From: Macrostomum hystrix
Taxonomy: Eukaryota > Platyhelminthes > Macrostomidae
NCBI GenBank assembly: GCA_950097015.1
Contig: CATNEN010000007.1
Span: 12,983,001 to 13,047,000, forward strand
Reading direction: 5' to 3'
DNA length: 64,000 bases
Below are positions 45,101-60,100 of the stretch, one piece after another (the first letter of the stretch is position 1; each line of letters opens with the position of its first letter). Made by a program: the position numbers and the translations under genes. The notes beneath the pieces are model-generated. The model was not told where the DNA came from and ran no database searches. It was given only the letters and a program-made list of their open reading frames with translations.

Positions 45101-48100
45101 GTGTGTCAGCACAAAGGCCTGCCCTAGCCTGGGGGCAACTGGCCGGCAGATAAATGGGAGTTCATTAAAAAAGTGCCTCCTCTGCAGCCCCAGCTTTTGT
45201 TGGGCCATGCGGCTCCCACTCAAGCTGCGGGATTTTATCCCCCGAGCACTTGGCTCACGTGTGAGAGGCTCGGAGACTGAGAGGAGAAAATTGACAGCCT
45301 CACGAAGGCAGATTGGGACAAGCCGGCCTGTCATTCCGGGAATCCCTGATCGGGGGGGGGAAGCGTGACCGAAACAATTTGAAAGAGCGGGAGGTTTGGA
45401 GTGGCTGCTGGAACAACTCCCCTCCATCAGCTCCGCCCAGAGCCTAATTGTCAGCCGGTTGTGCTGCATGAAAATCAAGGCAGGAAGAATAGGCGAGATG
45501 GCATTGGCAAATTCCCATGTGGGAGTTTTTTCCCGCCTCATATGACCTGCTGAGGCTAAACAATACGGGGGCGGCCAAATCCAAATGCCAAATCCCACCA
45601 GTATTTTCTCCCAAACTTCGTCTGCGATTCCGCAGGATTCCCCAAGCATTAACGCTTTGCTCAGATCCCCAGCATGGCCCCGCACTTGTCTCGGATGGCC
45701 CCCGACAGTCCCAGCGGGCCCACTTCAAAGCGCACGCACCGCTGGGAAGCCACACGCGACCCCTTGAACTCCTCCGGACTTGCCCTCAAACTTCGAGGCT
45801 CTGGACCCTCTGTTGAAGTCTTTCTGCGGTCTTCTCTTTGGCCTTTTCGAGCACTGCTCAGCGCTAATCTTGTTTGATGCCGCCACATCTGGGGAATATG
45901 CAAAACCCTGTGGGGAAATGGGAGCGCCATGAGAGCTCTCCTCCTGTTTCTGTCTGCCTCGGTCGATGCCAAAAATTCTTGCTTTAATGATGAAGCGAGA
46001 GGCTGCAGGCCTGGTTAGAGCTCCGAAAACTTTTTTGTGCATATTTGGCAAGCAAGCGGCAAAAGACTATGTAAGGAAATTTATCCCAAAGTCTCCCGAT
46101 CTCTCGGCCAGTGAGGCAGGCAACCCGATCGGTCGCTAATGAGGTGTGACGGAGGGCCGCTGCTTATCCCGGGCAGATGAGGCGCGGGGATGGCGGCCAG
46201 CATGTGTATCTTTTATCCATCAAGATTCAACTAGCTGGGAAATCGCTGAGTCACACGGAAGGTGTGTGAGACAGATTCGCACAAAAACTGAGATCCCCCG
46301 TTGGATTTGAGCTCATGAGGGAAGAGAGCGCTCGCCTCAGTTTCCTCTGGATTTGGCCACGGGGCTGCAGACACCTTCCCTGCCTCTGGACCTGACCACG
46401 GGACTGCAGACACCATCCCTTCCTCTGGACCTGGCCACTGGACTGCAGACACCATCCCTTCCTCTGGACCTGACCACGGGACTGCAGACACCATCCCTTC
46501 CTCTGGACCTGGCCACGGGGCTGCAGACACCATCCCTTCCTCTGGATCGGCGTGGATTTCCGCAGACAACTGTATGCAGGTGCGAACCTGTAGGCAGGTG
46601 CGACTCGCGCAGAGCTGATGGGGGGACATTAAGGAAGCTTTTAGCCGCTTGTGGACCAAGTGTTCCGTAGTGACTCAGTTGAGAAGTGACCCCACAGCCA
46701 GTGAGCGGTGTTTGCGCAAGAAATTGTGAGCTGGAGCCGGTGAGCAGGGTGTGAATTCCTCACACCCCGCTCGGTGATTAGAGGCCCCGCGCTGCTCTTG
46801 CGTAACAGTTATTATTGACCCACCCGCTGGGCCCGTGTTTGCATTGCCCGGGCGGCCGCCTCTGCCCCTCGCCAGCTCTGCAGCTCTGGATCAGGGGCAG
46901 CTGATCTGGTTATCCACACCGGGTCTGCAGCCACCGCCAACATCACTGCAGTCCGCCTGCTTCCACTGACCCTCTGCTGCTGAGCTGGGCACTTCTTTGC
47001 TTAACTTGGCTGGGAAATCTTCGGCTGGGTTAGAATCCATCATTGCACTCCAGCTCCCTGACTCAAGCCTGAAGTCTGACTCAAGCCACAAGCCTGACTC
47101 CAGCTCCCTGACACGGCAAGCCCGACTCAAGCTCACTCTCCCTAACACTGCAAGCCTGACTCAAGCTTCCTGACACTGCAAGCCTGACTCAAGCTTCCTG
47201 ACACTGCAAGCCTGACTCAAGCTCCCTGACACTGCAAGCCTGACTCAAGCTCCCTGACACGGCAAGCCTGACTCAAGCTTCCTGACACGGCAAGCCTGAC
47301 TCAAGCTTCCTGACACAACAAGCTTGACTCAAGCTCCCTAAACCTGATTGTCACGCCGCCCCAACATCCTGCAGGCCTACGTGACCCTGACTGACATCAA
47401 CGACACTCCGCCGACATTTCCGATGGCCGTGCTGGATGCCGCGGTGTCAGAGGACGCCCAGCCGCCTGTGCCGCTGACTCTGCTGGCAGCCGTGGACCCG
47501 GACTCCGCCACATCGCAGACGCTGAGCTACAGCCTGGCAGCTGGAGCTGGGGAGTCACCGGCTGAAATCTCGGTGGATGTCAGCACAGGTGCGGTTCCCC
47601 CGCCTGACATCTGCGAGCTCCCACAGTTTTATTGGGCAAAGCCAATAACTCACGACTTGTATCCGTTTTATGGGAGAGGCTTTCGGCCCGTTGACAGCGC
47701 TCTGAATTATTTATTAGTGACATTTCAGCTGCTTCAATCTCAGCACCGCATTCTTTGATACCATACAAATGCATTTATAAATAGACAGAGCAATATTTTC
47801 ATTTAAAACAGTCGGGGATTGCATGACATCGATTTGGCTCCTTTGGCAAATCAATTCCCTCATCACCAATCTCTGCATCAACCCTTACCCATCTGTTCAT
47901 CAATCCTGACCCATCTGTTCATCAATCCTGACCCATCTGTTCATCAATACTGACCCATCTGTTCATCAATACTGACCCATCTGTTCATCAATACTGACCC
48001 ATCTGTTCATCAATACTGACCCATCTGTTCATCAATCCTCGCCGACCCCTTAGGCCTCGTGAGGCTGACCCGCATGCCGAACGCCTCGCAGCTGTCAGAT

Positions 48101-51100
48101 CCGGGCCGTCGGCAGCGCCAGTACGAACTGCAGGTGACCGACGGCCGCTTCACCAGCCGCTGCCTCCTGCGCCTCTCCTTCAGCCGCTCCATGCTGCGGC
48201 CGCCCGTCTTTGTCATCGGCGCAGGCGCCGCCTTCAACGTGAGCGAAGTGGCTCCGGTCGGCAGCCTGGCGGGCGTTGTGCGGGCGGAGCCGTCGGACTC
48301 GGTTTTCAGCCTAGCCGCCCCGCTGCCCGGCCTGCCGTTCTCGCTGCAGCCGGCCACCGGCCTCCTCCTGACCGCAGGACCGCTCGACTACGAAGCCCGC
48401 AGCCACTACCTGCTGCTCCTTGTGGCCACCGACCCGGTCAGCGGCCGTGCTGCCACCGCCACTGTGGCTGTCAACATCTTGGACGTCAACGACAACCCGC
48501 CAGTGTGCGCGCAGGCTACCGCGGAAGCCGTGCTGGACGCAGCTGCGGCCTCGGCTGCACTGGCCGCGGACGCCCCAATTCTGCGGGTGGTCGCCACTGA
48601 CGCTGATGAGGGTGAGCCGGCGTGGTAAAGACCTGACAGAGAGCTCAGGGATTTGCATGAAGGTGTCCGTCAATATTTTCTCAATCAATCATTCGCTGGC
48701 AGCTCAGCTTCATGTGGGATGTTTTTCCAATTGGCTTGCTGGGGTTGGCGGGGGATATTTTCCACCTCCCTAAATTGGAGGCACTGAGGACACGTGACAA
48801 ACGGGCGCTGGGAGAATCTCCCACTTTGCCCGTCGACTCATTGCCCAGCTTCCCGCGGTGGCCTGAGGACAGCCTCCCTGACGCCCGTCCACCGCAGCCT
48901 GCGGGACAAGATGGATCGCTGAGGAGACTGGCGCGCCCGCTCTCGGGCTTAGAAGAACTGTTTCTCTCCCCAGCAGACCGGGTCGCATTTTTTGCTGAGT
49001 TTCAGCTTCTGGCCCCGGAGCCACTGACGTTTTCCCTTGCTATCAGCTTTTTATCAATGCAGTCTGCTGCATCTGAAAGTGCAGTCAGCTGCAACAGAAA
49101 CTCACCTTGCAGAGAGAGGGGGAGCCATATGGCCCGGCCTGCCACACTCCCAGCACCTCGAGTCTGCGATGAAAGGGAAGCCTTTGGGGTTGGGAAGTAT
49201 TTTTTTAGCGCATTCTCCCATTGTCCAACTCTGCCGGTGACAGGAAATTCCCGCTCAGATGGGCTGTGCTGGGCCGCCTTGAACCATTGATGGGGCCGCG
49301 GCACCCGCAGCTCGGCTTCCCAAGGACTCGTTGCCCCTCAAATCGCCAAATGGAGTCTCTGTGTGAGCGGGGGCTGCTCGGGGCTGTTTCTCATCCCTGA
49401 AAAGCGCGTTGCTCGCCTGCACCCGGATGGCTTGGAACAGCTAATTAATTATTAATTCGGGCAGGTGATGCGCCTCCCCTCCGATTCCACCGGCCGTGAC
49501 TCACTGGGCCAAAGAGGCTTTTAATGGGATCTTTAATGATTCGACTGGGGAGAAAGTGGTGGCTGGCGGTGTTGTTCGCGCTTTTTGCATTGGCCCATTA
49601 TTTTTCTTTGCCTGCAGGGCGGGACAGGCCTAATGCGAAATTGTGAGCGAGAAGGCAGGCACAGGGGAGTGACGCCGGATCCCGCTGCTTAATGCGCGGT
49701 GAATTCCGGAACCCCGCCAGTTCTTGTCGGCTTTTTTAGAGGGCATTCCACGCACGGTTGTGCGGTGGGCTGGCTGTCTCGCATCACGCCATATGGGGGG
49801 AATTGTTCCCCACACTGGGCCATCTCTCCCTTTTGTTCCCCAGCCCAGTTTGCAGTGCCAACCCGTTTCGCGGGTTGCTCCCTCCCGCACTGGTTGGCGA
49901 AAGTCTCTGCGCCTCGAGTTATCCGGTCGCGAATCCTGAGCAGTGCTGAGCAGCCGTGGCCTAGCCACCCGCGCAGGCAGGCGGAATGCGGGCGCTGTGC
50001 GCCATGGAAATGCTGCGAGTTTGTTTTTGTTGGCCAGCGCTCGGACCGATCAGGAAAAATGCGAAGCGACAGTTTGCTGCTGACCTCGGCCCGGCGAAAT
50101 CCCCTTTGCCACTTCCCATTCTGATTCCGATTCATCCCCACCGCACCGATTGCATCATCGGGGGGCGCCACGCGCTGTAGTAAATTCCCCATGCCGGCTA
50201 CACCCGAGATCCTTAGATCCCATCTGTGTGGGACTTCGAGGCTGTGTGTCGGTTGGAATATCCGTTGAAGCGTGCCAGTCCTCCCAGTCTTCCCTGCGAT
50301 CTCGCATTCGGGTCCCCACGTGTCCGGGAAATGAATTGAGCGGAGGCGTGTTGCAACACTGGCCAGCAATCACTTCCGCTAAATTTGTGCCCGCTGACCC
50401 GGGCTCCGATGCGGCGACTCCATGCGGCCGTGCTTTGTCCTACCTTCTGCTGGCATCCCATTCGCTGTTAACTGTCGCCTTTATACAGCTCGGCCTGTCA
50501 GTGATCTGTCTGTCTGTCTGTGATCGGTCTGTCTGTCTGTCAGTGATCTGTCTGTCTGTCTGTGATCTGTCTGTCTGTCTGTGATCTGTCTGTCTGTCAG
50601 TGATCTGTCTGTCTGTCTGTGATCTGTCTGTCTGTCTGTGATCTGTCTGTCTGTCAGTGATCTGTCTGTCTGTCAGTGATCTGTCTGTCTGTCTGTCAGT
50701 GATCTGTCTGTCTGTCAGTGATCTGTCTGTCTGTCTGTCAGTGATCTGTCTGTCTGTCTGCACCGCCCTCTGCTCAGCCCAGCCTTTGACAGGCTCGAGT
50801 GAGCCACGGTCTGAGCTCAGCTCCGAACTGACAGCGGTAAGAATAGAAAGAGTTTAAGCCTCTTTGAAAGCCGCCGCACCCTTGGCCCGCTGTTGACAGC
50901 TGCTTAAGTCGCAGGTTTGCGAGCAACTATGATGGCTTTAGAAAAAGGCAATTTGGCTCGCTTGTTTTCATTTTCTGCCACCTTGCCTTGGCCAGACAGT
51001 GAGTTGGCCAGAAAGATTGCAGCTGAGCACCGCTGCCCCCCGGCACATATTTTTCTGCCAGCCATTTAACTTAGCCTTCGTCTTAAACGTTTAAGTCGGA

Positions 51101-54100
51101 TTCAGAATCTTACAGTCTGAATAAAACTGCCGACTCACTGATTGCGCCTGTGCTGGTACATTTGCATCCTGTATAGTACTTCGTATGCTGGAGTGTATGC
51201 TTGATGTATGCTGGAGTGTATGCTTGATGTATGCTGGAGTGTATGCTTGATGTATGCTGGATTGTATGCTGGACTGTATGCTGGAGTGTATGCTTGATGT
51301 ATGCTGGAGTGTATGCTTGATGTATGCTGGAGTGTATGCTTGATGTATGCTGGAGTGTATGCTTGATGTATGCTGGAGTGTATGCTTGATGTATGCTGGG
51401 GTGTATGCTTGATGTATGCTGGGGTGTATGCTTGATGTATGCTGGATTGTATGCTGGAGTGTATACTGGAGTGTATGCTTGATGTATGCTGGAGTGTATG
51501 CTTGATGTATGCTGGAGTGTATGCTTGATGTATGCTGGAGTGTATGCTTGATGTATGCTGGAGTGTATGCTTGATGTATGCTGGATTGTATGCTTGATGT
51601 ATGCTGGAGTGTATGCTTAATGTATGCTGGATTGTATGCTTGATGTATGCTGGAGTGTATGCTTGATGTATGCTGGATTGTATGCTTGATGTATGCTGGA
51701 GTGTATGCTTGATGTATGCTGGGGTGTATGCTTGATGTATGCTGGAGTGTATGCTTGATGTATGCTGGAGTGTATGCTTGATGTATGCTGGAGTGTATGC
51801 TTGATGTATGCTGGAGTGTATGCTTGATGTATGCTGGATTGTATGCTGGAGTGTATACTGGAGTGTATGCTTGATGTATGCTGGAGTGTATGCTTGATGT
51901 ATGCTGGAGTGTATGCTTGATGTATGCTGGAGTGTATGCTTGATGTATGCTGGAGTGTATGCTTGATGTATGCTGGATTGTATGCTTGATGTATGCTCGA
52001 GTGTATGCTTAATGTATGCTGGATTGTATGCTTGATGTATGCTGGAGTGTATGCTTGATGTATGCTGGAGTGTATGCTTGATGTATGCTGGATTGTATGC
52101 TTGATGTATGCTGGAGTGTATGCTTGATGTATGCTGGAGTGTATGCTTGATGTATGCTGGAGTGTATGCTTAATGTATGCTGGAGTGTATGCTTGATGTA
52201 TGCTGGAGTGTATGCTTGATGTATGCTGGATTGTATGCTGGAGTGTATACTGGAGTGTATGCTTGATGTATGCTGGAGTGTATGCTTGATGTATGCTGGA
52301 CTGTATGCTGGAGTGTATGCTTGATGTATGCTGGATTGTATGCTGGAGTGTATACTGGATTGTATGCTTGATGTATGCTGGAGTGTATGCTTGATGTATG
52401 CTGGATTGTATGCTGGACTGTATGCTGGAGTGTATGCTTGATGTATGCTGGATTGTATGCTGGAGTGTATACTGGAGTGTATGCTTGATGTATGCTGGAG
52501 TGTATGCTTGATGTATGCTGGATTGTATGCTGGAGTGTATACTGGAGTGTATGCTTGATGTATGCTGGAGTGTATGCTTGATGTATGCTGGACTGTATGC
52601 TGGAGTGTATGCTTGATGTATGCTGGATTGTATGCTGGAGTGTATACTGGAGTGTATGCTTGATGTATGCTGGAGTGTATGCTTGATGTATGCTGGATTG
52701 TATGCTGGACTGTATGCTGGAGTGTATGCTTGATGTATGCTGGAGTGTATGCTGGAGTGTATGCTTGATGTATGCTGGAGTGTATGCTTGATGTATGCTG
52801 GAGTGTATGCTGGAGTGTATACTGGAGTGTATGCTTGATGTATGCTGGATTGTATGCTTGATGTATGCTGGAGTGTATGCTTGATGTATGCTGGAGTGTA
52901 TGCTTGATGTATGCTGGAGTGTATGCTTAATGTATGCTGGAGTGTATGCTTGATGTATGCTGGAGTGTATGCTTGATGTATGCTGGATTGTATGCTGGAG
53001 TGTATACTGGAGTGTATGCTTGATGTATGCTGGAGTGTATGCTTGATGTATGCTGGACTGTATGCTGGAGTGTATGCTTGATGTATGCTGGATTGTATGC
53101 TGGAGTGTATACTGGAGTGTATGCTTGATGTATGCTGGAGTGTATGCTTGATGTATGCTGGATTGTATGCTGGACTGTATGCTGGAGTGTATGCTTGATG
53201 TATGCTGGATTGTATGCTGGAGTGTATACTGGAGTGTATGCTTGATGTATGCTGGAGTGTATGCTTGATGTATGCTGGATTGTATGCTGGAGTGTATACT
53301 GGAGTGTATGCTTGATGTGTGCTGGAGTGTATGCTTGATGTATGCTGGACTGTATGCTGGAGTGTATGCTTGATGTATGCTGGATTGTATGCTGGAGTGT
53401 ATACTGGAGTGTATGCTTGATGTATGCTGGAGTGTATGCTTGATGTATGCTGGATTGTATGCTGGAGTGTATACTGGAGTGTATGCTTGATGTATGCTGG
53501 AGTGTATGCTTGATGTATGCTGGATTGTATGCTGGACTGTATGCTGGAGTGTATGCTTGATGTATGCTGGAGTGTATGCTGGAGTGTATGCTTGATGTAT
53601 GCTGGAGTGTATGCTTGATGTATGCTGGATTGTATGCTGGAGTGTATACTGGAGTGTATGCTTGATGTATGCTGGAGTGTATGCTTGATGTATGCTGGAT
53701 TGTATGCTGGACTGTATGCTGGAGTGTATGCTTGATGTATGCTGGAGTGTATGCTGGAGTGTATGCTTGATGTATGCTGGAGTGTATGCTTGATGTATGC
53801 TGGAGTGTATGCTGGAGTGTATGCTGGAGTGTATGCTTGATGTATGCTGGAGTGTATGCTTGAGTGTATACTGGAGTGTATGCTTGATGTATGCTGGACT
53901 GTATGCTGGAGTGTATGCTTGATGTATGCTGGATTGTATGCTGGACTGTATGCTGGAGTGTATGCTTGATGTATGCTGGAGTGTATGCTGGAGTGTATGC
54001 TTGATGTATGCTGGAGTGTATGCTTGATGTATGCTGGAGTGTATGCTGGAGTGTATGCTGGAGTGTATGCTTGATGTATGCTGGAGTGTATGCTTGAGTG

Positions 54101-57100
54101 TATACTGGAGTGTATGCTTGATGTATGCTGGACTGTATGCTGGAGTGTATGCTTGATGTAGGCTGGATCGTCGGCTTTGCTTTCGGGTTGGGTTTCCTAT
54201 TGCTGGTTTTCAGTGCCGAATCGCCCCACATCCATCGGCTGCAGCAGCTGACGGAGCCTGCGGGTCCCTCGACCTTTCGCAGCCGTCACTCATGACTAAG
54301 TGGTCGGCTGGGATTCGGAATTAAATGCCCAGCAACTAGCCCCTGTCCAGTTTAATACTGAACTGCTCCACCAGCAGCTGCTGACACAAGCAATTAATGG
54401 GCGGCCGATTTTAGGATTTGTGAATTCCCGCCTCCCAAATCGGATCTGGCCGCTGCAGGGCTGCGGGTCTCGCGCGTCCCTCTCAATTTTATTCCCCATA
54501 TGAAACTTACGGATCCCATTAGGGGACTAAGCTAACAAGGATATTTTTCTCCAGCCGGGAAGCCTCAGCCAGTCGTCAAATGCCCACCAGCTCCTGCCGT
54601 TGCTGAGAGAATCTCTGGGATCCTTCCTCAGCTGAGAATGCGACCCCCAGCTCCTGCCGTTGCTGAGCGAATCTCTGGGATCCTTCCTCAGCTGAGAATG
54701 CGATCCCCAGCTCCTGCCGTTGCTGAGCGAATCTCTGGGATCCTTCCTCAGCTGAGAATGCGACCCCCAGCTCCTGCCATTGCTGAGAGAATCTCTGGGA
54801 TCCTTCCTCAGCTGAGAATGCGACCCCCAGCTCCTGCCGTTGCTGAGAGAATCTCTGGGATCCTTCCTCAGCTGAGAATGCGACCCCCAGCTCCTGCCGT
54901 TGCTGAGAGAATCTCTGGGATCCTTCCTCAGCTGAGAATGCGATCCCCAGCTCCTGCCGTTGCTGAGAGAATCTCTGGGATCCTTCCTCAGCTGAGAATG
55001 CGACCCCCAGCTCAGTTCCCTCAGAGCAATGGCCCGGAGACACAATAGGCAATCTCAACTCAATAGGTTACAGCCCATGAGAATGTGCAGCCAGGCATTC
55101 AGCCGCCTTATCTGCGCTGCCCATCTGGCCGAGTCTTTAAGTTTGTGTGAAAGTTTTCTCGATGTCTCATTGCTCTCAGTTTACAAGCGAGGCATGAGCT
55201 GAGATTCGCATCTATATCTCACTGGGGCGGTCGGTCAGCCGTAATGCTTAGCAGCCCAGCAGCTTTATGGCCGACCTGCCCACCATCTGTTTCGGCCTCA
55301 ATATCTCTTTGTCTTGTCTGCACTGAATGAGGCATTCGGCCAGCTCTCCATTGTGCCTGATGTTGCATTTTGTCTTGTTCTTCCACTGTCTCTGCATTCT
55401 CCATTACTACTTGATTAACTGCCGGCTGACAGACATTGAAAACCAGCGAGCCTCAAGCACAGCTTTCGCTTGTGTGTTTTAGATACTCTAAATACATTTG
55501 TCTAGCCACCCCGATTTGACAAGACCTGCTCGGCCCATTCTCTTCCCCCACTGTCTCACCGGCATCTTGGGACAGCTTCCCCCACTGTCTCACCGGCATC
55601 TTGGGACAGCTTCCCCCACTGTCTCACCGGCATCTTGGGACAGCTTCCCCCACTGTCTCACCGGCATCTTGGGACAGCTTCCCCCACTGTCTCACCGGCA
55701 TCTTGGGACAGCTTCCCCCACTGTCTCACCGGCATCTTGGGACAGCTTCCCCCACTGTCTCACCGGCAGCTTGGGACAGCTTCCCCCCACTGTCTCACCT
55801 GCATCTTAGGACAGCTTCCCCCACTGTCTCACCGGCAGCTTGGGACAGCTTCCCCCACTGTCTCACCGGCATCTTGGGACAGCTTCCCCCACTGTCTCAC
55901 CGGCATCTTGGGACAGCTTCCCCCACTGTCTCACCGGCATCTTGGGACAGCTTCCCCCACTGTCTCAACGGCAGCTTGGGACAGCTTCCCCCACTGTCTC
56001 ACCGGCATCTTGGGACAGCTTCCCCCACTGTCTCACCTGCATCTTAGGACAGCTTCCCCCACTGTCTCAACGGCATCTTGGGACAGCTTCCCCCACTGTC
56101 TCAACGGCATCTTGGGACAGCTTCCCCCACTGTCTCACCGGCATCTTGGGACAGCTTCCCCCACTGTCTCACCTGCATCTTAGGACAGCTTCCCCCACTG
56201 TCTCACCTGCATCTTAGTACAGCTTCCCCCACTGTCTCACCTGCATCTTAGGACAGCTTCCCCCACTGTCTCACCTGCATCTTAGGACAGCTTCCCCCAC
56301 TGTCTCACCGGCATCCCAGGCCAGCCTCCCTGGCGCGCTGCCAGTGTTTCTCGTCCCAGTTCGTGCACCTCGCCCCCTTATTACTGCCGCAACCCGGCCG
56401 TCTGCCCTGGAATATCGTCTTGGCAAGTGACCGAAGCCCCCAGCGTCCCAAGCACTGGAGGCCTCCCAAGCCTCTGACTGGGCCATTGGAGCTGAGCTCG
56501 GTGGTCTCACGCATGCAGTTGTCTGAGCGAGCCAAATGGGGGTTGCAATTAGCCAGCAAACAGCGGCCTCGGAGCGGCCATTGTTACAAGTTCGGCTGCC
56601 TCCCTGACTCGGAACTTGAGCATACACAGGCTCCGCTCCGCGCAGCCACCCCAGGGTGGCATTAGAGAATTCCTTTACATTCGCCGGATCTGCCGGAATC
56701 TGCCGGAGATAAGGAGCTGGCCGATGCCCCAAATCTGCCGACCCCAATTACTCTTTGGGCAGAGCAGCAGCAGCAGCAGCTGGCAGGGCCACCCGCTGAT
56801 ATCGATCAGTCACGAGTCAGAGGCTTGAGAAATCACTAATTAGTGAGCCGCGGTGAGACAGGAATAGCAGAGGGGAAAGCGAAAGTTGCAGAGGCCGGTG
56901 CGTCATCAAATCCCTGCCCCGCCCTCCCTACTCAGATGGAACTCAGGCAGCTTTCCCAGTCAATTGTCCAGGACTCGGCTGAACAATTTTCATTCCTTCA
57001 TTTTTTGAGACAGGCAGGAGCCCAGCTGGGATGCAGGCAGTTTTTAATAAACGATTTCTCCCACTCCCAGTCCTGACTGACGGGCTGGATGAGAGCCGAG

Positions 57101-60100
57101 TGAGTCCACTGAGTGCATCTTCTGCTGGGCTCTCCAGCTTTCAGTTTCACATGTCAGCGCAGTGGCTGGAGCTGCATTGCAATCCAAAAACACCCCTGAG
57201 GGCTCGCAGTGGCTGGAGCTGCATTGCAATCCAAAAACACTCCTGAGGGCTCTCTGGTGCAGCGCAGCTGACGGAATGCCTGCGGGCCCCAAATTTTGTT
57301 AGCGGCTTTTTCATTGGCCCGCCTTCTACGCAGAATTTTCCCAACTTGTGGAGGCGCAGCTTGAAAACTTGCGAAGTAAAAAAACTTGCGGCTATAAGTG
57401 CTGAATGGCAGCCTGGCGCAGATCCTGCACGGGCATGGCTGATTGCGAATTTATAATTGCAAATGATAATTCCCTAGCACAAAGTCATGTGATTCACTGA
57501 TGCAGATGATGCTGGAGAGTTTGGAATTCTGTGCTCCATTGGGCCTCTAAAATTGGGATATTTTAAGCTGAACTCGAATTCCCTTCCCGCAGACGGAGAA
57601 TCTGCCGTGAGCTTCCGCCTGGCTTGGGGCACCCCCGACTGGCTGCCGCTGAGGGTGAACTCTGTGACCGGCGAGCTGCACCTGACAGGCGCCCCGCCAA
57701 CCAACGGTGCCTCCTGGAAAGTCGACGTTGAAGCAAGCGACGGCGTTCACACGACTGCCTGCTCGGCGTCAGTGACCGTGGCGCCTGCGCCTAACAGGAC
57801 TGACACGCCGGCAAACTCGAGTGCCGTCGTGATGGTGACGGAGAACGGCCAGCTCAGAGAGGTATTCGCCTGGCAGTGTCGTTTCTATGGCAACAGCACG
57901 CCGATTGAGTACACTCTGGTGGGAGATGGCAGCAGCGGCAGCTTCGGACTCGTTGACAAGTTCTCGGGCCGGCTGCGGCTGCTGAAAACTCTTGACAGAG
58001 AGTCGTCGGCCGCGCACTCGCTCAGCCTGACCTGCGCCTGCGATCGGCATGGCGGCCGCGCCTCCGCCGTGCTGGGGCTCTCCGTGCTGGTGGCCGACGA
58101 GAACGACAACTCGCCAGTCTTCGCCGACAACTCGACCAGAACGGTGACTATCCCGCGCAGTCTACCGGCGGATGCTTCAGTGGCGCAGCTCACTGCTTCG
58201 GATCCGGATGCCAGAGAGAACGGGACAGTGACCTACCTGCTCCTCACCGCCACCGACACCTTCTACATCGACTTGACCAGCGGACAGATTCGACTTCGGT
58301 CCGCTTCCTCCACCCTCGTCGGCTCTTCAACGTTCCCCGTCTGGGCTGAAGCCCGCGACCGCGGCCGGCCCTGGCGCTCGGCTCGTTGGCTCCTGAATGT
58401 CAGCCTAGCCATGGTGGACGTCTGCGCGCCCGTCTTCCAACAGCCCAGCTTCACCTTCTGGGTGGAGGAAGCGCTGCCGAGCTCACTGCTGCCCGCCTTC
58501 GTTGGGCGGGCGGAGGCCGCTGACTGCGACTCTCCGACGCTGCTGTACCTGAGCCTGGACGACTCCGTGCCCTTCTCCATGACTACCGACTCCGGCATCG
58601 TCCGTGCCACCAGCCCCGTTGACCGGGAGTCGAGGCCACAGCCGTTCATATTCACCGTGCAGGCTTTCGACAACTCGAGCCCGCGTAAGAGCGCCAGCGC
58701 CACTGTCAGCGTCAGCGTCGCCGACCGCAACGACAACGCACCGGTGTGCGCCTGGCGGCTTGTCTACTTCCGAGTCGCAGAGGACGCCCCGCTCGGCCTT
58801 GAGGTTGGCCGCGTGGTGGCCACCGACCGCGACATCGGCGAAAATGCCCGGCTCAAGTACGCCCTGGTTGCCAGTGCCGCAGGCGTCGCTGATTTCGCTA
58901 TAAATGCCACGGACGGCAGGCTGACAATCCAGGCTCCGCTAGACCGAGAGCGCCGAGCTGAGTACGACCTTCGTGTTCGCGTGTCCGACTTCGGCGTGCC
59001 ACGCCTCTTCGCCGACTGCAGCGTACGCGTCAGCGTCACGGACGTCAACGACAACGCGCCACTCTCGGCTGCAGCCTCTGGCACTTTTTCATTTGACGTT
59101 CTCGTGACGGAAACCCAGAGTGAGCACCGGCTCAGCAACTGTGTAGGGATAGGGATGAGTAGGGATAAAATGCCCGCTCAGATTCAATGTATCCTCTTCG
59201 CTTGCTGATGCCTCTGGATCTGTGGCTGTCATTGAGGAAAGGAATGAGACACTGAGTGCCATGAAGATTTCCCATTAGAGATTCCCTGTTCTATCCAGGA
59301 CCGATGACTCAAACAGGCGATGAGAAACTTTGATCCTGATAGCAGGGCAGCCCAACCCCATGCGTCCAACTCACCTGTCCGCAGCTTTCTGCTATTGATT
59401 AGTCGGCAGTTATCCCATAACATATTCTTGCCCAATGATGAGGCCGCAGGGTTTGCTCGCCTATAATGAATCGATCATTAAAGCTTATCGCCTCCAGGGC
59501 GCAGGTGAGGCCTGCAGCGCCATCGATCCGCTGGCCTCGCCAGATCAGCGGGGATCAGCGGGAATCAGCGGGAATCAGCGGGGATCAGCGGAGATCAGCC
59601 AGGGTGATCCGACATCTGATACCCGATCCGGCAGCGGCTCCAATTTTCCCGTCTCACTTTCATGGATGGGCCTTCCTTTTGTTCTCAGAGCAAATGAGTC
59701 TCGGGGTGCAGAAGTGCGCGCTGGCCCTCCAGCTTCCGCTGTGCGCACCCAACAGGGACAAAAGCAGAGGGAAATGAAAAGGCGAGAAATGCAGGGAGAA
59801 GAAGAGGAAGGGACGGCTGTAAATTACTGAGAGCGCAGCCGGCCACCAACTGAGCAGATCAACGCTAAGTTTGCAGCCCGTCCGTGCCTGCTCTCCAACC
59901 GTTCCTGTGCTACAAGTTAATTTGATCTACAATGCAACACTCACAACAATGCACTCCTCCCGCCCCGCGCAGACGCGAATCTTTTTGTCCTGGTTCAGTG
60001 CCGCTATCCACAGTTTGGGAAGATCCCCTTTCCGGTCTCTGTTGCAAAGATTCTGGCAGACTCAGAGCAGGTGCTAATCCAGCTCCCCCACACCCACAGA

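Noticed and set aside
44807-45685. 292-codon minus-strand frame within cadherin intron 2
   Set aside because: No domain, no coding-like composition relative to overlapping frames, no splice context; chance frame in GC-rich intron DNA.
52927-54231. 434-codon minus-strand frame ([14 protein letters not shown] repeats)
   Set aside because: An artefact of the 11/12-bp satellite in cadherin intron 4.
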